A DNA stretch of 64,000 nt from Sabellastarte sp. h YS-2021 (taxonomy: Eukaryota > Annelida > Polychaeta > Sabellida > Sabellidae), in NCBI GenBank assembly GCA_964017235.1, contig OZ024929.1, positions 22,875,464 to 22,939,463 on the forward strand, written 5' to 3'. Below are positions 55,336 to 64,000 of the stretch, in pieces. The number at the start of each line of letters is the position of its first letter. Within the stretch, counting starts at the first letter, position 1. Below the pieces are notes generated by a model, which was given only the letters and a program-made list of their open reading frames with translations, did not search any database and was not told the origin of the DNA. The position numbers and the translations under genes are program-made.

Positions 55336-55430
55336 ATTTAAAATGGCAGCCTGCTGTTTAAAACGGCGGACTGCCCTTTAAAACGGCGGACTGCCCTTTA
55401 AAACAGCGGACTGCCGTTTTAAACGGCAGA
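55336..55430. repeat. 20-bp GC-rich tandem repeat, about five units
   Basis: TTTAAAACGGCGGACTGCCC repeats with variants; the last junction makes the palindrome GCCGTTTTAAACGGC. It is GC-rich in an AT-rich setting. Confidence 0.85.
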
Positions 55431-55489
55431 TGGGGTCAAAATGGCATGTACCACATACAGTCGGTCAAAGTTATGAGGTATAAATTACC

Positions 55490-55605
55490 ATCAATTGCAA
55501 GCAACTACTAGCTTTTCTACTTGAGCTCAGGCCAGGATTCAAACTCCGATCTCTGAGGTGGAAGGTGTGTGTGTTGGCACTGTAGCACTATAGCTTCGAC
55601 ATAAT
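55490..55605 (-). mobile_element. SINE family B, second copy
   Basis: On the - strand, CCACCTCAGAGATCGGAGTT, TGAATCCTGGCCTGAGCTCA and AAAGCTAGTAGTTGCTTGC align in order with the SINE at 12146-12320. The A box is more eroded here. Confidence 0.7.
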
Positions 55606-55736
55606 AATGAAATAATTGGTCCAGAAAGAAGCTTTGATAATTTAATCCGGAATTCTATGGCGTATTCCGATGATACATAATGATCGAATAAAATCTTAAA
55701 GAGTATCTTTTAAAAATATAACAAATTGTTTTGTAT

Positions 55737-56126
55737 TTAATTGTTGCTATATGTGTAGATAAGGTACATCATATCAGACCCAGCTTTATCATAAGATCCC
55801 ATCAGCTCATATTGTCTTGTCATCTGTTCCATTTCAAAGTAAACTTTTATAATGCTTAGTCTCTGTGAACTGCAGATTGTATGGCACAATATATTCTTAA
55901 GCCAGAGTCCTAGATCAGATAACAGGAGATGTAAGGAGGTAAGACACCATGGAGACACTGGGGGGGGGGGGGGGGGTGGAGAAGTTTTGGGGAACAGGTT
56001 GGCTTTTAATTTTGATCTGAAGGATGTAAGAGAGGAAGCAGATCTGATATCATGACGCAAATGGTTCCATATGGTAGGTGTATAATAAGCAAAAAAAAAG
56101 AAAAAAAAAACATAAAAGAAGTTCAT
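55737..56126 (-). mobile_element. LINE 3'-end fragment, L2-like
   Basis: The - strand frame opens with YYTPTIWNHLRHDIRSASSL and then SFRSKLKANLF, the conserved end of L2/CR1 polymerases (AxxxWNxLPxxIR...SFRSKLK). A Pro run caused by a 19-base G tract follows, then low-complexity 3' sequence. Only the last coding part of a copy is present. Confidence 0.8.
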
Positions 56127-56304
56127 TCTTGCTTTATGTCTGTGCTGCCAACAGGTAACTCTTTAATCAGGCTTTGCTGAGCTATGTCACAGGAATGAAA
56201 CTGAAAGTATCTTGTTACCCTAACATCTCTACAATTAGCCATTAGGGATAGGTCAGTTTTAAAACATGTGTACACCGGGAGGCCGCCATTGTAAAAGCCA
56301 TTCT

Positions 56305-56654
56305 GGGCCTGTATTCATAAAATATTCTTATGATTAGAATAATTCTCATTCTTAGAATTTTTCTTAGAATTGTCATTTTTCTTAGAAAAATTCTAAGAAT
56401 AAGAATTTTTCTATTCACAAAGATTCTTTTAATTAGAATCAAACCTTATTCTTAGAATTACACTTAGTCTAAGAACAATTCTAACCTGTGCACACATTTC
56501 TTTTTACTTCTATTCTTAGAATTATTCTTAGCTAAGAATTTTTTTGTGAATAGGTTTTTTTGTCTAAGAATAAAAAAATTCTTAGCTTAGAATTTTTCTT
56601 AGACTGAAGTGTAATTCTTAGAAAAATTATAAGACTCTTTGTAAATACATGCCC
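56305..56654. mobile_element. 350-bp MITE with ATTCTTAGAAT repeats
   Basis: The left end GGGCCTGTATTCATAAA and the right end TTTGTAAATACATGCCC are inverted with three mismatches. The interior is made of many ATTCTTAGAAT-like short palindromes, so the whole can fold. ATTCT flanks both sides (56300-56304 and 56657-56661), offset by two bases on the right. No coding. Confidence 0.8.
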
Positions 56655-57730
56655 TGATTCTGGGACTCCGAGTTTTATTATACTCAATCAAACATGGACG
56701 TTTCCTCTCAAAGGCCGGAAATGCGTCAAGATTCCAAGCATACAAATTACAGCATACATTTTGCCCTCAGATTTGAACCATTTTATTTTATTTTACTTTC
56801 ACCTTGGAGGATTTTTCAGCCGAGGAATTCTCTTCCATAAGGAGACAATGGTAGCTAAAATAATTTCAAAAATTTCTTAACACTAAGTATTGATAATCTC
56901 TGTTTAAGTAATATGTACTGCCTAATTATTCTTTATCATGTATGCTTAACTTATCTAAAGACGTTCAAACAACTTGGTGAGTCTTTGTCTTTAACATCAT
57001 ATAATAAATTACTTTTAAAGCAGTTTTAAGTTTCAAAAATATACTTTGTCAGTATGTTAATGGTTTTTGTAATCTGCAAGCGGAAGTAGAGCACCTAATA
57101 ACCTAATGATTCGCTTGTATCCATTTCAATTACAAATTTCATAAATACTTCATTCATTTAAATTTTAACTATAATGTAGTAGTTCATGTTTATTATTACT
57201 AGTAGTAGTAGTATTGATACCATCTCTAGATCTTTTATTTCTACAGTTGTTCATATCATTCACTAAATTATGCATCGTGCCAGTATTGAAAGGTGCCAGT
57301 TTTAACTCAATCTTTTTTCAATAGATAAGGAACAGGAGCTTTCAAATTAAATTTTTAAAATTAATTAGATTTGTCATTTCTGTTACTAAGGGCTGTTTCA
57401 CACATTCACGGGAACGGAAACATTTTCATAGATTATTTCACATGTGCACGTTTTTCTTCTGCTGAATTTGGTGAAAATATAAAAATATGCTAACTAAAAC
57501 ACACCAATTATTTTTAAGGTGGTAGGAAATTTTATAAATTAGGCATAATAGAATTCATCTATATTGTTACTGTAATTAAACTAATTTGGGTTGCTTTATC
57601 AATACAAAAGTTTTGTGTGAGTGTTTCAAAAGGATTTTGGTGCACAATTGATCCCTCAGGCAAGGTTATCAATTGGCTAAATAAAATTGCAGTATTTTAA
57701 TTTTTAAAGGGCTAAATTAACATATGAGTG
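56655..57730. other. no recognisable gene
   Basis: AT-rich sequence with no supportable frame or repeat. Confidence 0.55.
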
Positions 57731-58750
57731 AAGCCCCTTTTCCATATGTGCGGATCCGGCACCCGGCATCCTGTATGCGGATCCGGCATGCGGATCCGGC
57801 ATCCGGTTATAGTGTTTCCATATGTACAGACATAACTGACAAGGTTCAAGCTTTTTCCAGTTGTTTCAGTCCTCATGTAATGATGTACAGTGGGGGACAG
57901 CGATTCGCGGGGGACAGCGATTCGCCAATTTCTATTGTACCTCATTTAAAACTAACATCTGTGTTGATACTGAAGGAGCCTTATAGTATAGAAAAGTGTG
58001 TAACATGTCTTGATAGCATGCAGGATTATAAAGATGAATAAAAAAGTTTATATGTCAGTGAGAAATATGCTAACAAACTGCATCTGACTGATGCAAAGAG
58101 CTGTATGTTGTCTTAAACTGTGTCTGGGGTCAATATAAATACTATTTATGACTTCATTAAGTGCTAGAATACAATGAGAAGAATTGATCTTTAGCTTTAA
58201 TTATTGTTTGCAAAGTGTTTAAACAGTCTTTGTAACTTTTTGGGGAACAGTATAAAATAGTCGGCGAAATGCTGTCCACTTTCCAACAGCCCTAATCTTA
58301 TTCCCATGGGACAAGTTCTATGGTTGTATTTGCACTTATCACAAAATATATTTTATAATGCTACTATCATTTTACAGTTTGAGGAACCTCTTTTCTTTCT
58401 GATAACTTTTATAAAACCACACTGCATATTTGTTCTCAAGAAACAGCATTTTGCTGTTTTTATGGGCGAATCTCTGTCCCCCCCTGTAATATCAGGGTAG
58501 GCAGAAAGGGGGGAAACTAGGAAGAAAAAGTCATCATTATGACGTCAGTTTATTGATTTTTCCATGCGGCATACGGCTATTCAAAGTACTAGAAGCCTGA
58601 TGGGTTCTGCATGAAGTATAAGTACCGTTTCTGCATACCGTACACACATATATAGAAACACCTCTTATATTTTTATTGCAAAGTTATAATAGCCGCATAC
58701 CGCATGCCGTATGCCTCATGCCGGATCACGCGTATATGGAAATGGGGCTT
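57731..58750. mobile_element. 1-kb non-autonomous DNA element (outer)
   Basis: The left end AAGCCCCTTTTCCATATGTG and the right end, read inverted (AAGCCCCATTTCCATATACG), match at most positions, and both are followed by GATCCGGCA. Subterminal repeats of GCGGATCCGGCAT lie on both sides. It contains a second element at 57888-58486. No transposase is present and the target duplicate is not clear, so the superfamily is open. Confidence 0.75.
57888..58486. mobile_element. 0.6-kb MITE nested in the outer element, mariner-like ends
   Basis: The left end CAGTGGGGGACAGCGATTCG and the right end, read inverted (CAGGGGGGGACAGAGATTCG), are alike. A TA dinucleotide lies on each side (57886-57887 and 58487-58488). 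CAGT-type ends with TA duplicates suggest the Tc1/mariner group. The phrase GGGGACAGCGATTCGC is doubled at the left end. No coding. Confidence 0.7.
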
Positions 58751-60150
58751 TAAGTAGCTAAACATTGATGCAATTATGTACCGTGTTCCCTACTATATAG
58801 ACATCAGATCTGTTCTTAAGAATTTGGGAGTATGTACAAATAACATATTATTTACCATAACATTTATTAAAAATTTTGATAGAAAACCACTTTTCAAACA
58901 ATTTTCTCTGCCAGACTGCAGTTTCTCACGCGGAAAAGGGGTCATGAACAGAAGCATTGTTGCAGCACTGTAATGGCATTGGTATGGTAAGGGGAATAAA
59001 ATTCATTGTTAGACCGCCTTTGACACTGTGTGGTGTTTACCTGTTTTTGTAAGCAAAGCACATAGTAATGACAGCTCCCTCAAAAAGTCCTAGTTGCTTA
59101 TAAAACCAAACTTGGTGAAACGTAAGCAGTAGTGGGTTGATACCATTGCATTCAGTCAAATACCATTAAAATGGCCCCATCATTTTTTTATATTTTGGCA
59201 TGGTCACAATTAGAGAAATTAATGTTTGATAAACTTCAGGGAAATGGAGTTCGGACATGCCACAAATGAATTGACTTGTCATTCTTACATCTCATTCAAA
59301 TAGTCGTTATTACCGCATACTGTTTACTACTTTGTTATTTTTTGTCTCCTCCAGCCACACTATAGACTATACTTCACAGAGTTTCTTTAATTTTCCCCTA
59401 TTCTTCTCTTTTCGGTGAACCCCCCCATGCAGCAGTTTCAAGTTGTTTAAAATGTTAGCCTCCTATAGATGGTATCCGTGGGGTAACTTTGGTGTGTCCT
59501 GTCATTTCTGTAGTGCTTACAACCACATTCTGTCTGCCCATTTGTGTGTAATACCGCAGTCGGTTTGGTTGTCTAGGTAACCCATGTGTCAGTCCTCCCC
59601 CGGGGCAGGATTAAGTTTGTGTTACCTTAATTTAACTTTCAGTACCAGTCTATACATAGCCTGGTGGTAAGCCTATTAGGCTTTGACCTCTCACCTCTGA
59701 CACAGTTCCCTGGGTAACAGTTAAACATTGTTACATAATTTGTTTATAGTATTGTGTTTTAAGTTCTACTTGTTTGATCCCCAGTTTGAAATTTGTCATT
59801 GAACGAGAGACATGTGGAAAACTTTTTATATCAGAATTATTTAAGTGTCATTTAGCAGGAATGGTTTTTAAACTGTATTAAATTCTACTGTGGCTATACC
59901 GCTGGAACTTCACTGTGAACTGTTTGGACTGCTGATAGCAGGATTCTTTGGTCAATGAGACAACCTCAGGCCTGATGAATTGGCTGCGAAGGGACAATCT
60001 AACCTATTGCTTCACTCATGCATCATTCGAATGATTTATACACAGTCTGTGTTTGTAACAATTGACCACTCAATCCTGGGTTTTCTGTGTTTTTCATAGT
60101 GAAAGTGACCCTTTTCAGAGTGCCATAATAATTGTCATAGCGCACATATT
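58751..60150. other. no recognisable gene
   Basis: No supportable frame. The part nearest 60150 may be the leader of the Gag-like relic that follows. I see no LTR or terminal repeat to bound it. Confidence 0.5.
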
Positions 60151-60156
60151 GCAAAA

Positions 60157-61240
60157 TGCCAGACAATAAGCAGACTTGTAAGAAGTGTAAGGGGCATCAT
60201 GTTCCCCCTGAAGGGGAAAATAGTAAATCAATTTAAGAAACAACAGGAGGCATTAAATAATGTAGAACTTTCACAAGATGCTGCCACTTCCCAAGTTACT
60301 GGTGCAACAGACAAGATGTCACTAAATGGACAGCAGCTGCAGTTGCAGATCCTCAATCAACTGGAACGTGTAAACAAGCGGGCAGGGCCAGGTTGAAGAC
60401 AAAGTAGCGGAGGTGGCATCAGGAATGACAACAAACCATAAGTTAAGTAGAGATATTTTGACATCCACTGTTAAAAAAGTAGTAAACCAAAGAAAAAAAA
60501 TTAGAAATATTGAGTGATTCGTCCGCGGATGACAGTGACAGACCGAGCCTTGACACACCGAGATCACTCAACAGACTGCAAAGGCAAGTTGACAGAAGGT
60601 TTAGGGCCCTAAAAAGCAGTTCTCAATTGTCAGGTAACAAAAAAGTACACAAAAGTAAGTCAAAAGTGGAAGGTAACGTGAAAGTCACAGTTAAAGCAAA
60701 AGTGTCGTGGCCACATGAGCCTATTTTTGGGGATTACAAAGGCAAAATTATGACCAGCTTAGCTTAACACAATGGGTACAGAGCTTTTGTAAAAACATCT
60801 TAGAGGAACCGTCGGTAGAACATAGGGATGCAATGGTAGCCTACATGGGAGATATATCATGGAGGACAGCGCTAATTTTTTCTGGCAAGGCGCAGAGGCG
60901 GCTCATACCGTCATGCTTTGTGAAATGGAAATGGGCAGCCTCACATGGTAAGATACCGACCGTATTGATGGAATACGTTGAGCCCATGCACAGAAGCATC
61001 TCACTGGTTCAAAGTAAGGCTGGGCAAAACATGGAGAAAATTACAAAAAAAACCATGGTTTTGAAAACAAAATTCTACTGGGCCTTTGTAGTCACAGCAA
61101 GGACCCTGAAACCACTGGTAGGACACACAAGCATATTTGTGCATTTTGTTTGAGTAACGGTAAATAGGCCATGCAGAAAAGGACTGCATGAACAATAAAA
61201 CCCGTTTCCAAAAACGAGTGAATGGCTGCTCATCAGTAGG
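60157..61240 (+). pseudogene. Gag-like relic, DIRS-type element (fossil)
   Basis: Broken coding sequence with the look of the first ORF of DIRS/Ngaro-type retroelements. An N-terminal Cys/His-containing start (MPDNKQTCKKCKGHH) precedes charged linkers. Then comes VSWPHEPIFG, a Trp-Pro-His entry to the conserved domain, a block with FCKNILEEPSVEHRDAMVAY, and a C-terminal zinc-knuckle-like cluster near 61140-61200. Several breaks are present. No RT or recombinase follows here. A SINE lies 150 bp downstream. The link to DIRS-type Gag is from memory of the domain pattern, so it is moderate. Confidence 0.5.
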
Positions 61241-61387
61241 ATATAGCAGTCAAAATACATCTGTGTTAAGTTCAACTAGTTGTATGATGAAGCCTAAAGT
61301 CACTGATAGTGGTATTAAGTCTATTAAAGTACATGGCGGACCTGACAGTTCTGATAATCAAGTTTATAGAACTAGGTTTATCCACAA

Positions 61388-61518
61388 AGGTCAAAGTTGG
61401 GGTTTTACCTCCCGTTCAACAGCCAGGGTCATATTGGGACAGGTCCTCAGAATTGCCACTTGTGGGACTCGAACCCACAGAGGTGACAGCCTATGATTAG
61501 ATGCCAAACTTGCTAACC
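61388..61518 (-). mobile_element. SINE family A, copy 4, with target duplication
   Basis: The best-preserved member on the - strand: GTGGGTTCGAGTCCCACAAG holds the B box, then CCAGGGTCATA-type sequence read in complement and GTTGAACGGGAGGTAAAACC. AGGTTTATCCACAA flanks it at 61374-61387 and 61519-61532, a 14-bp target duplication. Confidence 0.9.
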
Positions 61519-61532
61519 AGGTTTATCCACAA

Positions 61533-61995
61533 TTCTAGTGTCATATCAAATACTATTGACACTTTGTTTGCTAAGTTTTTTTTGTGCAAATGCCCGGCCG
61601 TCCATGCATAGTGTAATGGAAACAAGTGACAGCCTCACAAATACTAACACAGGGTTTATATAAGTTTTGATGACGAAATTTACACTGTATTGCATATAAA
61701 TACTTGTAACGACATGTAAATATTTTTATATATCCATCTGTATTTAAAATAAACAATTGTCTTTCTGTCCTGAGGTGGGGACTGTCATACTACACGCAGC
61801 ACTGTCTACGCTTATAGTCGTTTTGTTTCCTGTAATTACTGATACAATTCTTTATGTCAACTTGAGCAGCTCTAGCTTTCCCCTCTTCACATGTGAATAC
61901 ACACGTCAGTTTGACATGCTCCAAATTTAACCCTCCACGATTTGAAGAGGTTTGGGACTTCTACAAATATAGGCAATACCAATGTGACCTAATGT
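61533..61995. other. no recognisable gene
   Basis: No frame of note. CTGTCCTGAGGTGGGGACTG near 61767 recalls the G-rich phrase after the hairpin of the DIRS-like element at 10.65 kb (CCCTGAAGTGGGGGGTAGGG). It might be 3' sequence of the same kind of element, but this is weak. Confidence 0.4.
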
Positions 61996-62000
61996 TTGCA

Positions 62001-62282
62001 CTACCATTGTCGTTTCTTGACAATATCTTTAACGGCATCTTTTCTGTCTCTTTCCCATAAATGTTCTGTTGACATGCTCTGGTCAATTGTGATTCTCTTC
62101 TTTAGCCAAACAGTAGCTAAATCTGGGTTTCGCATGAGGAACATGCCTCTCCTTTCCCACCTGCTGTCTGTAGCCATTAGAAATACAGGTTTTGGGACTG
62201 GTACATAAAACTTTAAATTATCTCTCAATATCTGAGTGTGTGCTGTTATGCCTAAGAGTCTGATTACTGAAAAATCGGACAT
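62001..62282 (-). CDS. hypothetical 93-codon ORF or exon
   Basis: Not recognised. The - strand frame MSDFSVIRLLGITAHTQILR ... NLKFYVPVPKPVFLMATDSR ... GMFLMRNPDLATVWLKKRI ... HLWERDRKDAVKDIVKKRQW has balanced amino-acid use, unlike the surrounding AT-rich frames. TTTTTCAG just inside the frame, after the start, could be a splice acceptor, in which case the coding part would begin with VIRLL. It ends in a basic stretch. It could be a host exon or a piece of an unknown element. No family can be given. Confidence 0.3.
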   Translation of the reverse strand: MSDFSVIRLLGITAHTQILRDNLKFYVPVPKPVFLMATDSRWERRGMFLMRNPDLATVWLKKRITIDQSMSTEHLWERDRKDAVKDIVKKRQW

Positions 62283-64000
62283 TAAGCACCATAAAAGTCC
62301 GTGTGATTCGATTTATATTGTAAGGGCCAATAAAACCTAACCTATCTGTGTTGTGATGGCTTCATTAATTTACTAATGGTGTTGAAAGACATTCAATTAC
62401 AATAAACGGCCGGACAAGTAGGTTAATGGGGTTAATTACACATCTGTCACCATACAGTTAACGCTATCTTATTCTTCCAAAACATACACTAAGCAAGGCA
62501 TCTTTAAACTATCTTAAAACCACCGTAAACCTATCTTACCGTTCGTCATCTTTTGATCTAATAGCGGTCTTAAACCTATACTTTTCACCGTTTTCATCTT
62601 AAGTCATCTTAAACCGATCGTGGGGACCAAGGAAGCTATTGCCTCGGAAAGCTATCGGGAAAAATCAGCTGTCTCAAACTCCACCATGGATTGTGAATGT
62701 TTTTATTTTTTTCAGTTGGGATGTATACAATAATGGAGCAGGTCTATTACTTTGATGTGTTGTCTCTGTAGTGATGTAATTCTCGTTCCCAGGAATCTGG
62801 GTTCAGCTAACATATATAAGCCTTAATTTGAGATTATGTACATTTGTCTCATTGCTTTTTCGTGCATTTTTAGAAGGACCATATTTGTGTTGATTTTCAA
62901 CTGAGCCTGGTGAGTTTTAATTCTCCCTGGGGTGTAAATCAAAGGTTGAACTTATTCTGACGTTTACATTACTAAGGGGGACTTTCAGTCTCTCGTGGGA
63001 TTTGCCTTGTATTGGTTATTTTTTGTATCTGAAGTCGTTATACTTGTCTATTTCAATTACTGGAATCCTCATGTGTTGCTCTCAATGCCTTTCTTGAGGC
63101 TTTTTAGTTTTCACTAGTGTGTTATGGTTAGTTTGAAAAGAATTCGTGACATGCACAACTTCCTTGTTAAGTGTTTCTTTATACCCCTGACACTGCTACT
63201 AAAAGCACATTATACAGTTATTTCTTTGTTAGTTATGTAGGACAGCTTAATGAAGTAGAGGTCCAGGTAAACCTAAGAGACTAGGCTACTTTCTGGATGA
63301 CTTTTTGATTTTCCAATGTTTAGAATTGCTCATCATTATTTGCTCAAAGTATTGCCCTGTGTATTACATATTGGGTGAGAGTGAGGATGTGTCATAAATC
63401 TGTGAATTTGACAATACTTTTTGTAGTTATTTTTACTCATTTTTTTGGCTTTTCCTCCACAGCAGGACAATTAATATTTAGATATGTTGACTCAGATTCA
63501 GGTTCTGGTAAAAGATTTTGAAGGGGTCAACTTTAATTTTTCCATTTTACAGTCACCTCCCCTTTTGGGTACGTTCTGGGTTGATCTTTAAATGTGGGCA
63601 GTTCTCTTTTGCCATTGTCACCCTCAGTGAATCAGTTGCCAAATGCCACTTGAACGCAAATCGTCCAGTTTAAAACTAGCTAGCCTTCCAAGTGTTTCTC
63701 ACTGTTTCACTGGTGCCTTTTCACCAAATAATGAAGCGAGGTACATGGAATTAAATACATTGGTGACTCTCTGCATTGACACTACCCCAACCTCTTCCCT
63801 TACTTTCCAATATCACCTATGTCACTAGTATCTGGATGTCTGAACATTTTTGGAATTTTTTTGGCATTAAAAACCATATTTAACTCTACCCACACGAGCT
63901 TGAAAAGGTGACCAACTTGTTTTCTAAATACCTCCCTCAAATTTCCCAATTCATCTGGTTCAGAATTGTAAAATAAAATTTTCTTCCACTTTGTTGCCCA
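62283..64000. other. no recognisable gene
   Basis: ATCTTAAAC and ATCTTA phrases recur at 62465-62620 on one strand, possibly half of a foldback element. The rest is AT-rich with short frames (63643-63828 +) that carry no motif. Confidence 0.5.

Noticed and set aside
55852-56055. + frame with a Gly run
   Set aside because: Caused by a 19-base G tract and antisense to a LINE tail.

Overview
The window is AT-rich, intron-scale DNA of an animal, most likely a marine invertebrate and probably a bivalve or other mollusc. This rests on the mix of repeats: L2/CR1-type and L1/Tx1-type LINEs, tRNA-derived SINEs, a PIF/Harbinger transposon, DIRS-like and Ty3/Gypsy retroelements, and tandem arrays that resemble bivalve pearl-type elements. 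The species is inference. I found no host gene that I can name. Almost every convincing coding stretch belongs to a mobile element.

Layout. 1-6.4 kb is mostly featureless, with a nuclear-receptor-like AGGTCA repeat, LINE tails and a 145-bp tandem duplication. 6.4-11.3 kb is one degraded L2/CR1-like LINE on the + strand, split by an incomplete DIRS-like tyrosine-recombinase retroelement that sits between 55-bp direct repeats. 12-17.3 kb holds SINEs, a further LINE piece on the - strand, a 36-bp tandem repeat and a possible FLYWCH/MULE remnant. 18.2-23.4 kb is a nearly complete Harbinger transposon with perfect 16-bp inverted ends, TTA target duplications, a MADF/BESS-like DNA-binding ORF, a DDE transposase and an internal 43-bp minisatellite. 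25.7-32.9 kb is an L1/Tx1-like LINE on the - strand, broken by at least three insertions. One of these is a 1.9-kb sequence that recurs almost unchanged at 35.7-37.6 kb. 33-37.7 kb is satellite-like, including an eight-unit array of about 165 bp. 38.9-42.3 kb is a near full-length L2-like LINE on the - strand.

45.6-54.4 kb is a young, nearly whole Ty3/Gypsy element on the - strand: LTRs of about 700 bp with about three differences, a primer binding site, gag, protease-RT-RNase H and integrase. After integrase, where some relatives carry env, there is an extra 346-codon ORF with two C2H2 zinc fingers and a coiled coil. Each LTR contains eight tandem 17-bp units built on CGGTTACGG. A perfect 20-bp palindrome of the same motif lies just before the extra ORF. 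A self-encoded DNA-binding regulator acting on its own LTR is the most interesting hypothesis here.

54.4-64 kb carries SINEs, a LINE tail, three palindromic or nested MITE-like elements, a broken Gag-like relic and a hypothetical 93-codon ORF. All family calls were made by eye from motifs; no database search was possible.
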